Origin: Pomphorhynchus laevis
Taxonomy: Eukaryota; Acanthocephala; Palaeacanthocephala; Echinorhynchida; Pomphorhynchidae
Length of the DNA: 64,000 bases
Direction of reading: 5' to 3'
NCBI GenBank assembly: GCA_012934845.2
Contig: WNNJ02000864.1
Span: 1-64,000 of the forward strand
A program made the position numbers and the translations under genes. This document shows, piece after piece, positions 53,521-62,670 of this stretch (the stretch's first letter is position 1; every line of letters starts with the position of its first letter). The notes beneath the pieces are model-generated. The model worked only from the letters and a program-made list of their open reading frames with translations. It did not search any database and was not told where the DNA came from.

Positions 53521-54166
53521 GTCTATTAGTAACAATAAGTTCTCTTTAGGTAAATAAGAATCCTGTTGTGTGTAGTTGTCCATTTTATCCAAATTCGTAT
53601 CTCCAAGTTCTTTCTGGTTACGGCAATTTTACATGATGATATGAGCTGAGGAAGCAGTTGACACAATATCACCATTAATTCTTTCGATGCAATATCTTCA
53701 CTTTATTTCTTTATAATTAATATCTGGATGTTATCATATCTATAATCTGATTACGAGCATTCCCATTTGGTAGATAAAATAAGTTTGCCTTCCACGTCAG
53801 AACTATTTTGTATGCATTTAATATGAAATCACTTTTTCAATTATAATTAACAAAATGATTAAATTATATAATTATATCAATTATAAATCATAATTACATA
53901 TTATGATTCTAAGTCGAAATGTCGTTATCACTATGTGATGATTTGAAAACAACGAAAATATAAACTACTTGCAATTTCTAATACTACATGTATGATGTCA
54001 CTCAATTATAAGAAATAGACAGATAATCATGTAATATTTAAATTTATATTTAAAAATATTTAATTTTATATTTATTGATATAAATAAAAAAGAGCAAGAC
54101 CGCAATTATCAAGCTCTCCCTTCCGAATATTGGTAATCTTTATTTAAATACAAGAAGATAACTTCT
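53521..54166. other. AT-rich spacer, no gene seen
   Basis: I searched both strands for the missing lectin C-terminal exon (expected motif GYYFG then TGxLxDNHD) and did not find it. Confidence 0.5.
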
Positions 54167-54649
54167 AAAATACATTTTCTTAACAAATAAGTACTAGATG
54201 GGAATATATAAGGAATATCTGTTAAATAATTCTTCTTTGAAATCTAATATTTTGACTTGCCGCCGTGTTGCAATCTGAAGTTTAATAACACATCAGTATA
54301 TTCGAAACGCCTATTATATTCGTTCTAATTAAGGTATATTATCTCTAAGAGTCGTTAAATTTCTAAATCATAGCAATTGTTTTAAACACTATTCCTATCT
54401 AATTACCCAATTATATTCGAGCTATATTTTAGAAATTTATTCGACAACTTTATTATTAATTAATGATTAATTAAATTGATCTTATTCCGTTTCAAACACC
54501 ATTTTTGATAAAATGTCTTACTTTATGCATCTATCAAATGCTAGCATTAAAATGAATATATTCCGTACTAACTTAGGATATATTATATATACCTTAAAGA
54601 TTCTATTGACAATGTGAATCAATTTGACTAAATGGCATCATACTCAAGT
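54167..54649 (-). repeat. 483-bp inverted repeat, left arm
   Basis: It is nearly identical, in reverse complement, to 61,901-62,384 (differences at only a handful of positions over 483 bp). Flanks are unrelated on both sides. No ORF and no clear terminal repeats are visible. Confidence 0.88.
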
Positions 54650-54779
54650 CACACTAAGTCAAGCATCAGTGACTAATTTAATAATCACTCGATAAACTAA
54701 CCACCTGTTTGTGCTAAATTAATATATTCTTTATTGATTGAAAGCTTGAATGGGAAAATATAAAGATGATTAAAATTAC

Positions 54780-54941
54780 CGTCAAAGTATCATTATTGTA
54801 CTGTAATTTAATGAATGCCGTATTTTTTGAATGTCTAAACTGGAACTCGCAACCTGCCGCCTGAGTATGTGTACCATCACGGTCGTGATCGTAATGAACA
54901 CTTCCATCGTTAACCATAAGAGATACGTAAGGATGAGTGTG
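54780..54941 (-). CDS. LMAN2-like: VIP36-type lectin exon, on the strand opposite exons 1-4
   Basis: A 162-bp exon bounded by TTGACAG/ and /GTAATT on the minus strand, 54 codons in phase 0. It reads HTHPYVSLMVNDGSVHYDHD, RDGTHTQAAGCEFQFRHSKN, TAFIKLQYNNDTLT. It matches the second half of the L-type lectin carbohydrate domain of VIP36/VIPL, including MVN-x-G and YDHDRDGTHTQ-x-x-GC. Exon 4, on the plus strand, ends NNHNGPHT, and relatives read GPH-x-H-x-HPY, so the two would join exactly. No later exon was found. It could be exon 5 displaced by inversion, part of a second inverted copy, or an assembly error. Confidence 0.85.
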
Positions 54942-55349
54942 CTGTCAATGAAACAAGCGAATTAATTTAAGGTAATCAACGAGAATATATAAGATAGCAA
55001 AATCACATAGATTAGCTATGAATAAACTATGTAAAAATATATATTTAATAATCTATTGTATTATCTATGTTAAATTATTTATAAATCTTGTCTAGTTTAT
55101 AATTTAATCTATAAAAATATTTTGGAGATAAAATAATGTTTTTATTTTAATCTTCAATCAATTAGCCGATTGATTAAAATTACCATTTATATAATAAATA
55201 AATATTTATTATTTTAAATAATGAACATTGCTGTGTTTATTATTGTAAAGACATATTTTATTATTATATAATAAAATATGATAATATTTTATTATTTTAT
55301 TATTTATCCCGTTTCAATTTCAATTTTTAATAAAATTAGTTTTACGTTT

Positions 55350-55360
55350 TGCTTTTTTCA
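55350..55360 (+). promoter_or_regulatory. Strong splice-acceptor-like site 15 bp before the lectin ATG
   Basis: TGCTTTTTTCAG ends at 55,360, followed by ATACTGGTATTAAAATG. It is a polypyrimidine tract plus AG with no coding exon seen upstream on this strand. It may be the end of a 5' UTR intron or a spliced-leader acceptor. Confidence 0.45.
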
Positions 55361-55375
55361 GATACTGGTATTAAA

Positions 55376-58049
55376 ATGAATCTTATACACTGCCACTTTT
55401 ATTTTATTGCGTATATTTTCGTATTATCCTATTGCCATGATCGAATAAGTGATGTGCACACTTTTGGCAAGAAATCTGGTAAGATTAACAGTGCCCTTGA
55501 TTTGTCATTAATTTTATTAAGCCGGAATGGCAATTGCAAATCGACGCTGGAAGTTAGTTGGTAATGCTTACATGACAGATGGAGATGTTGTGCTGACCAG
55601 AGATGCGAAAGCTCAATCAGGAGGAATTTGGGCATTACAGGTTAATATCTAAATTTTATCATTAGAAATAATTCGAACCTTATTATTGAAATTTATTCGA
55701 CGAATTAATTAATTAATAAAATAAATATTTCATTTCATACTTTATTTTGACGATTATCTTAATTTTAGATCTTTATATTCTTTGTTATTGTATATATAAA
55801 AATATCGTGAATGTTGAAAATATAAAATGAAACTATTTTGGTAGCAAACTAATTTGTTTAATTAATTTTTTTAATAATTAAGTATTCAAATAATGTATTA
55901 TTAATTAATTGATAATTAATAATAAGTATTAATTTAATGATATAATTTTAATAAAAATGTTATTATTAATTTTTTAATATTTTTATTTAAAAAATGTATT
56001 AATAAATATTAATTAATTCTCTAAATAATTTGCCACGTCAAATTGCAGTATCATATTTTATAAATATCTATTAATTATTAATTCTCTAAATAATATTGAC
56101 TTCATAATATTGACTTCATAACTATTAATATTAATATAATAATATTAATATTAACTTTTAACTATTTGTTATTAACCTCGATTTTATTGGATTTTTGTAA
56201 TTTTGGATTCCAATATAATATAGGTATAGTTTTATTATCTAATTCAACCTTTATACCCTTTTTATCCATTATAGAACAGTGACTTGTAATAATTGTTTCA
56301 AAACTCAAATCACTACATTCATATTTTGTGTTTATATTTAAATCATTATAATTAACTTCTTTCATCAGTATATCATAATAAAGCTTTTTTGCATATGAAG
56401 ACAAAGTTATTACTAGCTTTATCAATAGTTGTTATTATATAGTTATCCTTTAATTTAGTAAGTTCTGTATACATATCTTTAATAATTTTATTTTTCCCTT
56501 TATAATTGTTTGTTATTTTAATTTTATCTCCAATTTTAAACCTAATATATAAGTTTTCCAAATGTTTATCTTAGATATATTTGTGCTTTCACTATTAATC
56601 AACTTACTAAAGTAATCATTTAATTTATTATATAACGAATTGTAAATTTTATTTTTGTCGACGGTTATTATTTAATCTATATTTATACCCTTTTTATAGC
56701 AGCTTTCTTAATTCGCCATTTTCGATTAATTCTAGATTATGAGTACATATATGTTCATTTATTTTATCAAAATTAAGACTTTTGAAATTATATTCAGTTT
56801 CTATGATGTTTCTAATATTATCGTTACATGTTGACTTCAATTCTTTATTATAATTACAAATTTTCGTCCTAATTGTGGTAACAGCTTATATCTTACTTTA
56901 GGAATATATTAACTTACATCTTATCCTGTTATTTCTTTACTTTTAGAATTATTTAAAAATGATTATATTACATTCTACTGTAACACATTCAGGTTGTTTG
57001 AATTCTAATTGTATCAATTTCACAAGCATCGTAGTCGACAAGCTTAATTCTTATATTAATAAATGTTTTTTTTAATTATTTTCGTTTTCTTTTGTTTTCA
57101 GTTTTATTTTCGAAGTTATTTGACTTCTTAAATATATAATTCATTTTATTAATATTTTATACATTTTATATTAGAATATAATATAAAATATTATATTACT
57201 GGTCCTTTAGTGATTATATAAAAATAGTGATTATTGATTATATAGCTATAATCATTATAGCTATAATGATTATATTCATCTTGTGAATGTTTCAATATCA
57301 ACCAAAATAGTCAAATTGAATTTAAATAAATTGTGTAGCCTTAAACATTCGTTTAAAAGAACGAATGTTCTTAAAAGCAGCCAGCATTAAAATATAAAAT
57401 ATTAGCGTAAATAAATTTTATGCCATTCATTTTTCAAACACTAGCCCTCATAAACTACAAAAATACAAAGTTCATACCAAGCATTTCCTATAACCCATCA
57501 TTAATTGTCAGTTAAAATGTCAGCCCATCATCGGTGAATCGATTTAGTAGTCGATTCACCAATCGGTAGTTAAAAAAACTGGCTCATGCATTAGCAGGCT
57601 TTGCTGTATAAATAGCAATACACAATAAATCTGAAGCGCTTGATAAATATAAATATATTTCTATATTAAACTTTATTTAATGTCATCTGGTATGAGTTTT
57701 GATTGGGAACTTGATAATTCTAAATGTTATTCCATTATTATCCCAAATGGGAACATCGTGAACACCAATATGCCTTGTAATTGCATGATGTTTTCTTAGT
57801 AGCCAGTGATGTTTCCTGCGTGGGAAGTTGAAATGGAATTCCACGTCAATTCAAATGGTCGTCAACTATTTGGTGACGGCCTTGTTCTTTGGTATGTTGA
57901 TGATCCTAATGCAAGAGGTATATTTTGTCTTATATCGACTTTCAACTATTTATATTGTTTGCGTAGGCAATGTGTTCGGTTACAAAGATTATTTCAGAGG
58001 AATGGGCCTCTTTCTTGATACGTACAATAATCACAACGGACCGCATACG
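55376..58049 (+). CDS. LMAN2-like: VIP36/VIPL-type L-type lectin, exons 1-4
   Basis: Exons 55,376-55,478, 55,522-55,640, 57,803-57,917 and 57,967-58,049 join in frame (GT-AG introns of 43, 2,162 and 49 bp) into 140 codons. Exon 1 encodes MNLIHCHFYFIAYIFVLSYC, a likely signal peptide. Exon 2 reads AIANRRWKLVGNAYMTDGDV then SGGIWALQ. Exon 3: PVMFPAWEVEMEFHVNSNGR then LFGDGLVLWYVDD, with the G-D-G-(L/F)-x-(L/I)-W-Y motif of leguminous-type lectins. Exon 4: GNVFGYKDYFRGMGLFLDTY then NNHNGPHT, with ligand/calcium residues D, N and N-H-N. VIP36-type proteins are cargo receptors for high-mannose glycoproteins in the ER-Golgi pathway. The C-terminal part of the domain, the transmembrane segment and the KKFY-type tail are absent on this strand. 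Intron 2 holds a Penelope-like fragment. Confidence 0.88.
56155..57065 (-). mobile_element. Penelope-like element fragment 1, in lectin intron 2
   Basis: The minus strand reads YTELTKLKDNYIITTIDKAS, NNFVFICKK, then NYNDLNINTKYECSDLSFET and TIPILYWNPKLQKS. This is the N-terminal part of a Penelope-like RT (DKxxxxFVxxCKxxY; PxLYWxPKLHK). Upstream, to 57,065, degraded sequence fits the N-terminal region. An extra base near 56,395 shifts the frame relative to fragment 2. Confidence 0.7.
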
Positions 58050-58199
58050 GTTAGCTCATTTCTAATTCGACAACTAAAAATATGTGTTTGGAATATTTGC
58101 TTACTATTTTATATTTAGACGACTTAGTTGCTATTTCACAAGTTACACACATTAAAATTACATTTCCGAATAATTAACGGTCATTTTTGTAAAGGAATT

Positions 58200-58400
58200 A
58201 CCACATTTTTATAAATCAGATCGACTAATTGAGTCTACGTATTCTATAATTTATATAAATTAAAAATAAATAATTATAAATATAAATAAATATATTTATA
58301 AATTATAATTATAAATATAAATATAGTTTTGTATAATAAAAATCAATTTTTATTTAGGTAATCAGCAGGAACTGCTATGTTATCAGGTTTTGGCTCATAT
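58200..58400 (+). repeat. Family R, copy 3
   Basis: AATCAGATCGACTAATTGAG then TCTACGTATTCTATA, A/T-rich core, AATCAATTTTTATTTAGG and ATCAGCAGGAACTGCTATG. The same order is seen in copies 1 and 2. Confidence 0.55.
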
Positions 58401-58689
58401 TCTTTGACCCAACAGAGCAGCGGAGCCAAATTCTTGATAATGATTTATTTACTATGATGGAATTTGATTATCTAGTATCTTATTCTAAACAAAGTATATT
58501 ATTTATCATCCATAAAATTTTCCGTTTAAGAGTTTAAATTTATTCGTAATAATATTGTGCTGTTTTATATTTTAAACTATTTTCTGTCAGAGTGTGTTTT
58601 TGGAGTAATCTAGTTTAAAATATGTATCTATTAAATTATTTAAATGATTTCTTAAGAAAGTTAATAACATTACAAAATATGGCAATTCT

Positions 58690-59830
58690 TAAAATTTCAT
58701 TATTGTATGTATTATATTTTATATTATAATGGTATGCATGAATGCTCATGCAAAAATATGTTTCTTGTAAATTTAAATATGTCATCTTTACGATATAAAT
58801 TAATAGTAGTTTTAGTTAATGTTAATTTAATGTTCATATCTAGATATATACTTTATTTATCATTAATATTGGTTTTATTAAGAATAAAATTACCTGGATA
58901 TATTTGTTCACTTATTGAATAAAAATTATAATAGTTAATATCTTTATCTAATTTAGATTTATTTTTTACACAGTTATGAACAAATTCATATTCTATAAAG
59001 CTTAAAAATAAGTCATCCATATTTGGGCTACTATTACCTCCCATTGGAACACCTTATATTTGTCTCAATATGGCTGTCCTACTTTTAAATAATTTTGATT
59101 TATCAAATTAAGGCTTCTATTAATTCAATTTTATCCATATATTTATATTTACTTGGTGGTTTAATTTTTGTTAGATAGGCGTTATAATTATTATAACATA
59201 TATATGTATATCTTTTTCCGAATATAAGATTAATTAATTTTTCTAACGCTTCTTTAATATCTACTAAATCTAGATTTGTATAAAGCGTACTAAAATCGTA
59301 TGTATTTATATTTTGAAAATTTATTCCTTTCGTGTTCTAAGAATTCTTTTGTAGAATTTATACTTAAATAGTGTTTTATGCCAGTATTAATTTCGATTAC
59401 CCTACAATATTTTTTGATGTGTGCTTTAATTACTTTAAGTTTTTTATTCATATAGACAGAAAGTGGTTTTAATGTACATTTAAACGCACTACATATAAAC
59501 CTAGGTTTTATTGGATTTTTATGTAATTTTGGATTCCAATATAATATAGGTATTGTGTTATTATCTTATTCAATTTTTATACTGTTCTTATCCATTATAG
59601 AACAATGACTTGTAATAATTGTTTCAAAACTTAAATCACTACATTCATATTTTGTGTTTATATTTAAATCATTATAATTAACTTCTTTCATCAGTATATC
59701 ATAATAAAGCTTTTTGCATATGAAGACAAAGTTATTACTAGCTTTATCAATAGTTGTTATTCTATAGTTATCCTTTAATTTAGTAAGTTCTGTATACATA
59801 TCTTAAATAATTTGATCTTTTATAATTTTG
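58690..59830 (-). mobile_element. Penelope-like element fragment 2 (most of the RT)
   Basis: In minus-strand order: YTELTKLKDNYRITTIDKAS and NNFVFICKKLYYDILMKEVN (59,799-59,690), YWNPKLHKNPIKPRFICSAF, KVIKAHIKKYCRVIEINTGI, INLIFGKRYTYM, KYKYMDKIELIEAL, MGGNSSPNMDDLFLSFIEYE (59,044-58,985) and finally SIYLDMNIKL then HEHSCIPL. This order is that of Penelope-like RTs. Stops and shifts occur between segments, and the catalytic box equivalent was not found in an intact form. Fragment 1 covers its N-terminal part at high identity. Confidence 0.75.
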
Positions 59831-60150
59831 TTATTTTCATTCAATTTAGTTATTATAACGAATATAAGATCAATTAATTTTACTAACGCATTTTTAATAT
59901 CTACTAAATCTAGATTTGTATACAGCGTACTAAAATTGTATGTATTTATATTCTGAAATTTTATTCCTTTTCATAGATAGGCGTAATAGTTAGCATATAT
60001 GATAATGTAGCATATATATGTATATATTTTCTGAAAATAGTTTCTAAAAATTCTTTTGTAGAATTAATACTGAAATAGTGCTTTATACCAGTATTAATTT
60101 CGATTACCTTACAATATTTCTTGAAGTGGGCTTTAATTACTTTAAGTATT
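59831..60150 (-). mobile_element. Penelope-like element fragment 3
   Basis: It repeats the 59,210-59,430 portion: ATCTACTAAATCTAGATTTG, then GTACTAAAAT(T)GTATG and TTCTTTTGTAGAAT(T)TATAC. It directly follows fragment 2 in the same orientation, so fragments 2 and 3 form a partial tandem. Confidence 0.7.
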
Positions 60151-61429
60151 TTATAAAGTATTTTATACTATAAGGTATTCAATAATTTTATAAAGCATTT
60201 AATTATAAAAATTTAAATGACTACTTTTTAAAATATAAATAATGATCATTTTTGTATTTATTTTTTTTGTAATTTGTGTTTAATACACTTTTATTGAAAC
60301 TACTGTGAAGTTTACAAATAAAATCAAGGGAATATTTTTTTTACTTCTGTGCAAAAAAGGAATTACGTTATTTTTTAATTTTCAAATAATCATATAATTA
60401 TTTTAATTAAATAAAAAATAGTTTAGATTAAAATATATTTAAAAGTAGCTATATATTCTAAGATACTAACTCTATCGTATTTTCAAATACATTAATAATA
60501 AATTTGAATTTATTATTTGACCTTTTTATTTTTATAAAATTAGGAAAGCCCCACTATCGATATTTTATCATTATACCAATAATATCAGATATTAGTAATA
60601 TTCTTATTTATCTGCTTTCATCATCATTATTTTACTATGACAGGTTTGTTTTGAGAGTAACATTTGTTTTGGAAATGACAGATTTTATTTTGAGAAAAAC
60701 GTGATTTTAATTTTTTCGAAAAATAATTGATCTCAAATTCACGGTTTGAATGACAAATATTGAAATTCCTAACAATTTAATGATATATTACAATTAAAGT
60801 GCTATAAGCCTTCTAATTAAACGCAATTGCTTAATAGCATATTAATTATTTCATTCTATTAAATAATATGATATGACTTTATAATTTATTGCTTGTAATG
60901 CTCGATTCTATCGCTGTTATGGTGATTTAACGTGCAATATTTTTAGATCTATAGATGACAATTATATGCCATTTAATTTGTGATCTCTCTTGATGTGTTA
61001 TTACCGAATGAATTTGTGGTTACCGCAAAATTTCTTATTGAATCGATTAAGGATTAGGCAGAGCATTGCACAAAATACCAGGGCTGATAAAATATAAGAA
61101 ATTATAATAATACAATTAAAATATTATTTATTAGTATTACAATATTATTGATGTAGTTAAACTTTAAACTTTATAATTTATGCGTAAAACGTTAAGCTAA
61201 AAACGTCAAGTGAATAATGTAATTAATTAAAATATTGATTAATTATTCACTAATTTTAACTAACTAAAACAGTATTACAATCAAACGGTTACCGGTAAAA
61301 GGGTCGCTTTGTAAAAATTATTAAAGTTATATTATATTTTGAAGATCGACTGTTGGGAGCGTGCAATATTTTTAGATTTAGGTATCTAATGTTCCTATTT
61401 ATTTTTATATTTTCATTATCAATATTAGT
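60151..61429. other. AT-rich spacer, no gene seen
   Basis: Very A/T-rich. No frame exceeds 66 codons and no motif was recognised. This is also where a plus-strand exon 5 of the lectin might lie; none was found. Confidence 0.5.
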
Positions 61430-61630
61430 TCTAACGCATTTTTGATTTATCAAAATATTTAAGGCTTCTATTGATCCAATTTTATCTATATTACATTTAC
61501 TTGATAATTGAACTTTGTTAGATGGGCGTTATAGTTTTTATAACTATAATAATAGTTATTATAGTTATTATAGTTATTATTATATTCCGAAAATAAGGTT
61601 TGTTAGTTTTTCTAACGTTTCTTTTCGTTT
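61430..61630 (-). mobile_element. Penelope-like element fragment 4
   Basis: AAGGCTTCTATTGATCCAAT, TTACTTGATAATTGAACTT, then a run of ATAGTTATTATAGTTATT and TTTCTAACGTTTCTTTT correspond to 59,112-59,255. A simple TTATAG repeat has expanded inside it. Confidence 0.6.
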
Positions 61631-61900
61631 GCGTTTCACATGTCAACTGAGGATGAACAGAGCATATGTTGTGAAACGACCAAAATCAATTTGGTTTTGC
61701 TTAATTTTTGACAATACATTCTCAGACACTTCTCAATCACTTTTTAAAACTTTCTGAAATTGTGCCAATATGTTGGGGAACCGATAATTGCCACATTCCA
61801 TGAAACTGCCTTTATTTTCGTGTATGTAAATGATATTAGATATCAACCAGCGTACTGGCTGAATCTTTTAACTAGGAATATCTCGAATTTATTAAGTTAT

Positions 61901-62384
61901 ACTTGGGTATGATGTCATTTAGTCAAATTGATTCACATTGTCAATAGAATCTTTAAGGTATATATAATATATCCTAAGTTAGTACGGAATATATTCATTT
62001 TAATGCCAGCATTTGAAAGAAGCATAAAGTAAGACATTTTATCAAAAATGGTGTTTGAAACGGAATAAGATCAATTTAATTAATCATTAATTAATAATAA
62101 AGTTGTCGAATAAATTTCTAAAATATAGCTTGAATATAATTGAGTAATTAGATAGGAATAGTGTTTAAAACAATTGCTATGATTTAGAAATTTAACGACT
62201 CTTAGAGATATTATACCTTAATTAGAACGAATATAATAGGCGTTTCGAATATACTGATGTGTTATTAAACTTCAGATTGCAACACGGCGGCAAGTCAAAA
62301 TATTAGATTTCAAAGAAGAATTATTTAACAGATATTCCTTATATATTCCTATCTAGTACTTATTTGTTAAGAAAATGTATTTTA
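61901..62384 (+). repeat. 483-bp inverted repeat, right arm
   Basis: Partner of 54,167-54,649; 7.25 kb of lectin exons and Penelope-like pieces lie between the arms. Confidence 0.88.
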
Positions 62385-62470
62385 TATTAGTATATAACAA
62401 TATTAATAATATTAAGTAAACAATCTTTTAAGCCAGTCGCGAAAGAACGACGATAACAGTATGTGATATT

Positions 62471-62496
62471 GTATCGTCATCACTATGACTCATCAG
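62471..62496 (-). ncRNA. Hammerhead-like core, left arm (one core base changed)
   Basis: The minus strand reads CTGATGA, helix GTCAT-AGTG-ATGAC, then GATAC where GAAAC is required. The altered core suggests an inactive partner of the right-arm motif. Confidence 0.45.
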
Positions 62497-62587
62497 TACT
62501 AGATGTCTTATAGTACCTCTTGCACATGACTTGTTTCTTGCCGTCTGCTTGTCTTCCTCTGCATCTAGCAGTCGGAGGGATCTGGCA

Positions 62588-62613
62588 CTGATGAGTCATA
62601 GTGATGACGAAAC
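62588..62613 (+). ncRNA. Hammerhead ribozyme-like core
   Basis: CTGATGA (62,588-62,594), a perfect 5-bp helix II (GTCAT/ATGAC, loop AGTG), then GAAAC (62,609-62,613) reproduce the invariant hammerhead core. Hammerhead self-cleaving RNAs are known in Penelope-like retroelements, and Penelope-like fragments lie from 56 to 61.6 kb. Helices I and III are not clear: a short ACA/TGT pairing followed by T could give helix III and a GUU cleavage site, but a matching helix I was not found. It may be a decayed ribozyme. Confidence 0.55.
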
Positions 62614-62670
62614 AATATCAAATGATGTTATCGTCATTCTTTCGCGTATGGCTTAAAGGATTGTTTACAT

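Larger units (their letters stand above)
62413..62670. repeat. Inverted repeat with ~85-bp arms and ~85-bp centre
   Basis: The left arm (about 62,415-62,500) and right arm (about 62,585-62,668) are reverse complements with roughly ten mismatches: AACAATCTTTTAAGCCAG against CTTTAAGCCATACG (complement), and CATCACTATGACTCATCAGT perfectly paired with ACTGATGAGTCATAGTGATG. The centre holds a further small hairpin, CTGC-ATCTA-GCAG. No ORF was seen. Confidence 0.8.

Noticed and set aside
54780-54941. Minus-strand lectin exon as a random open frame
   Set aside because: The match to the family (MVNDG, YDHDRDGTHTQ, GC) and exact splice borders and phase are far beyond chance.
55349-55564. Uninterrupted 71-codon frame over lectin exon 1 as a separate gene
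   Set aside because: It reads through the 43-bp intron; splicing there gives the lectin frame with matching phase.
60504-60704. Hydrophobic 66-codon frame as a small membrane protein
   Set aside because: A/T-rich DNA yields F, I, L and Y codons by chance; no start context or conservation could be judged.
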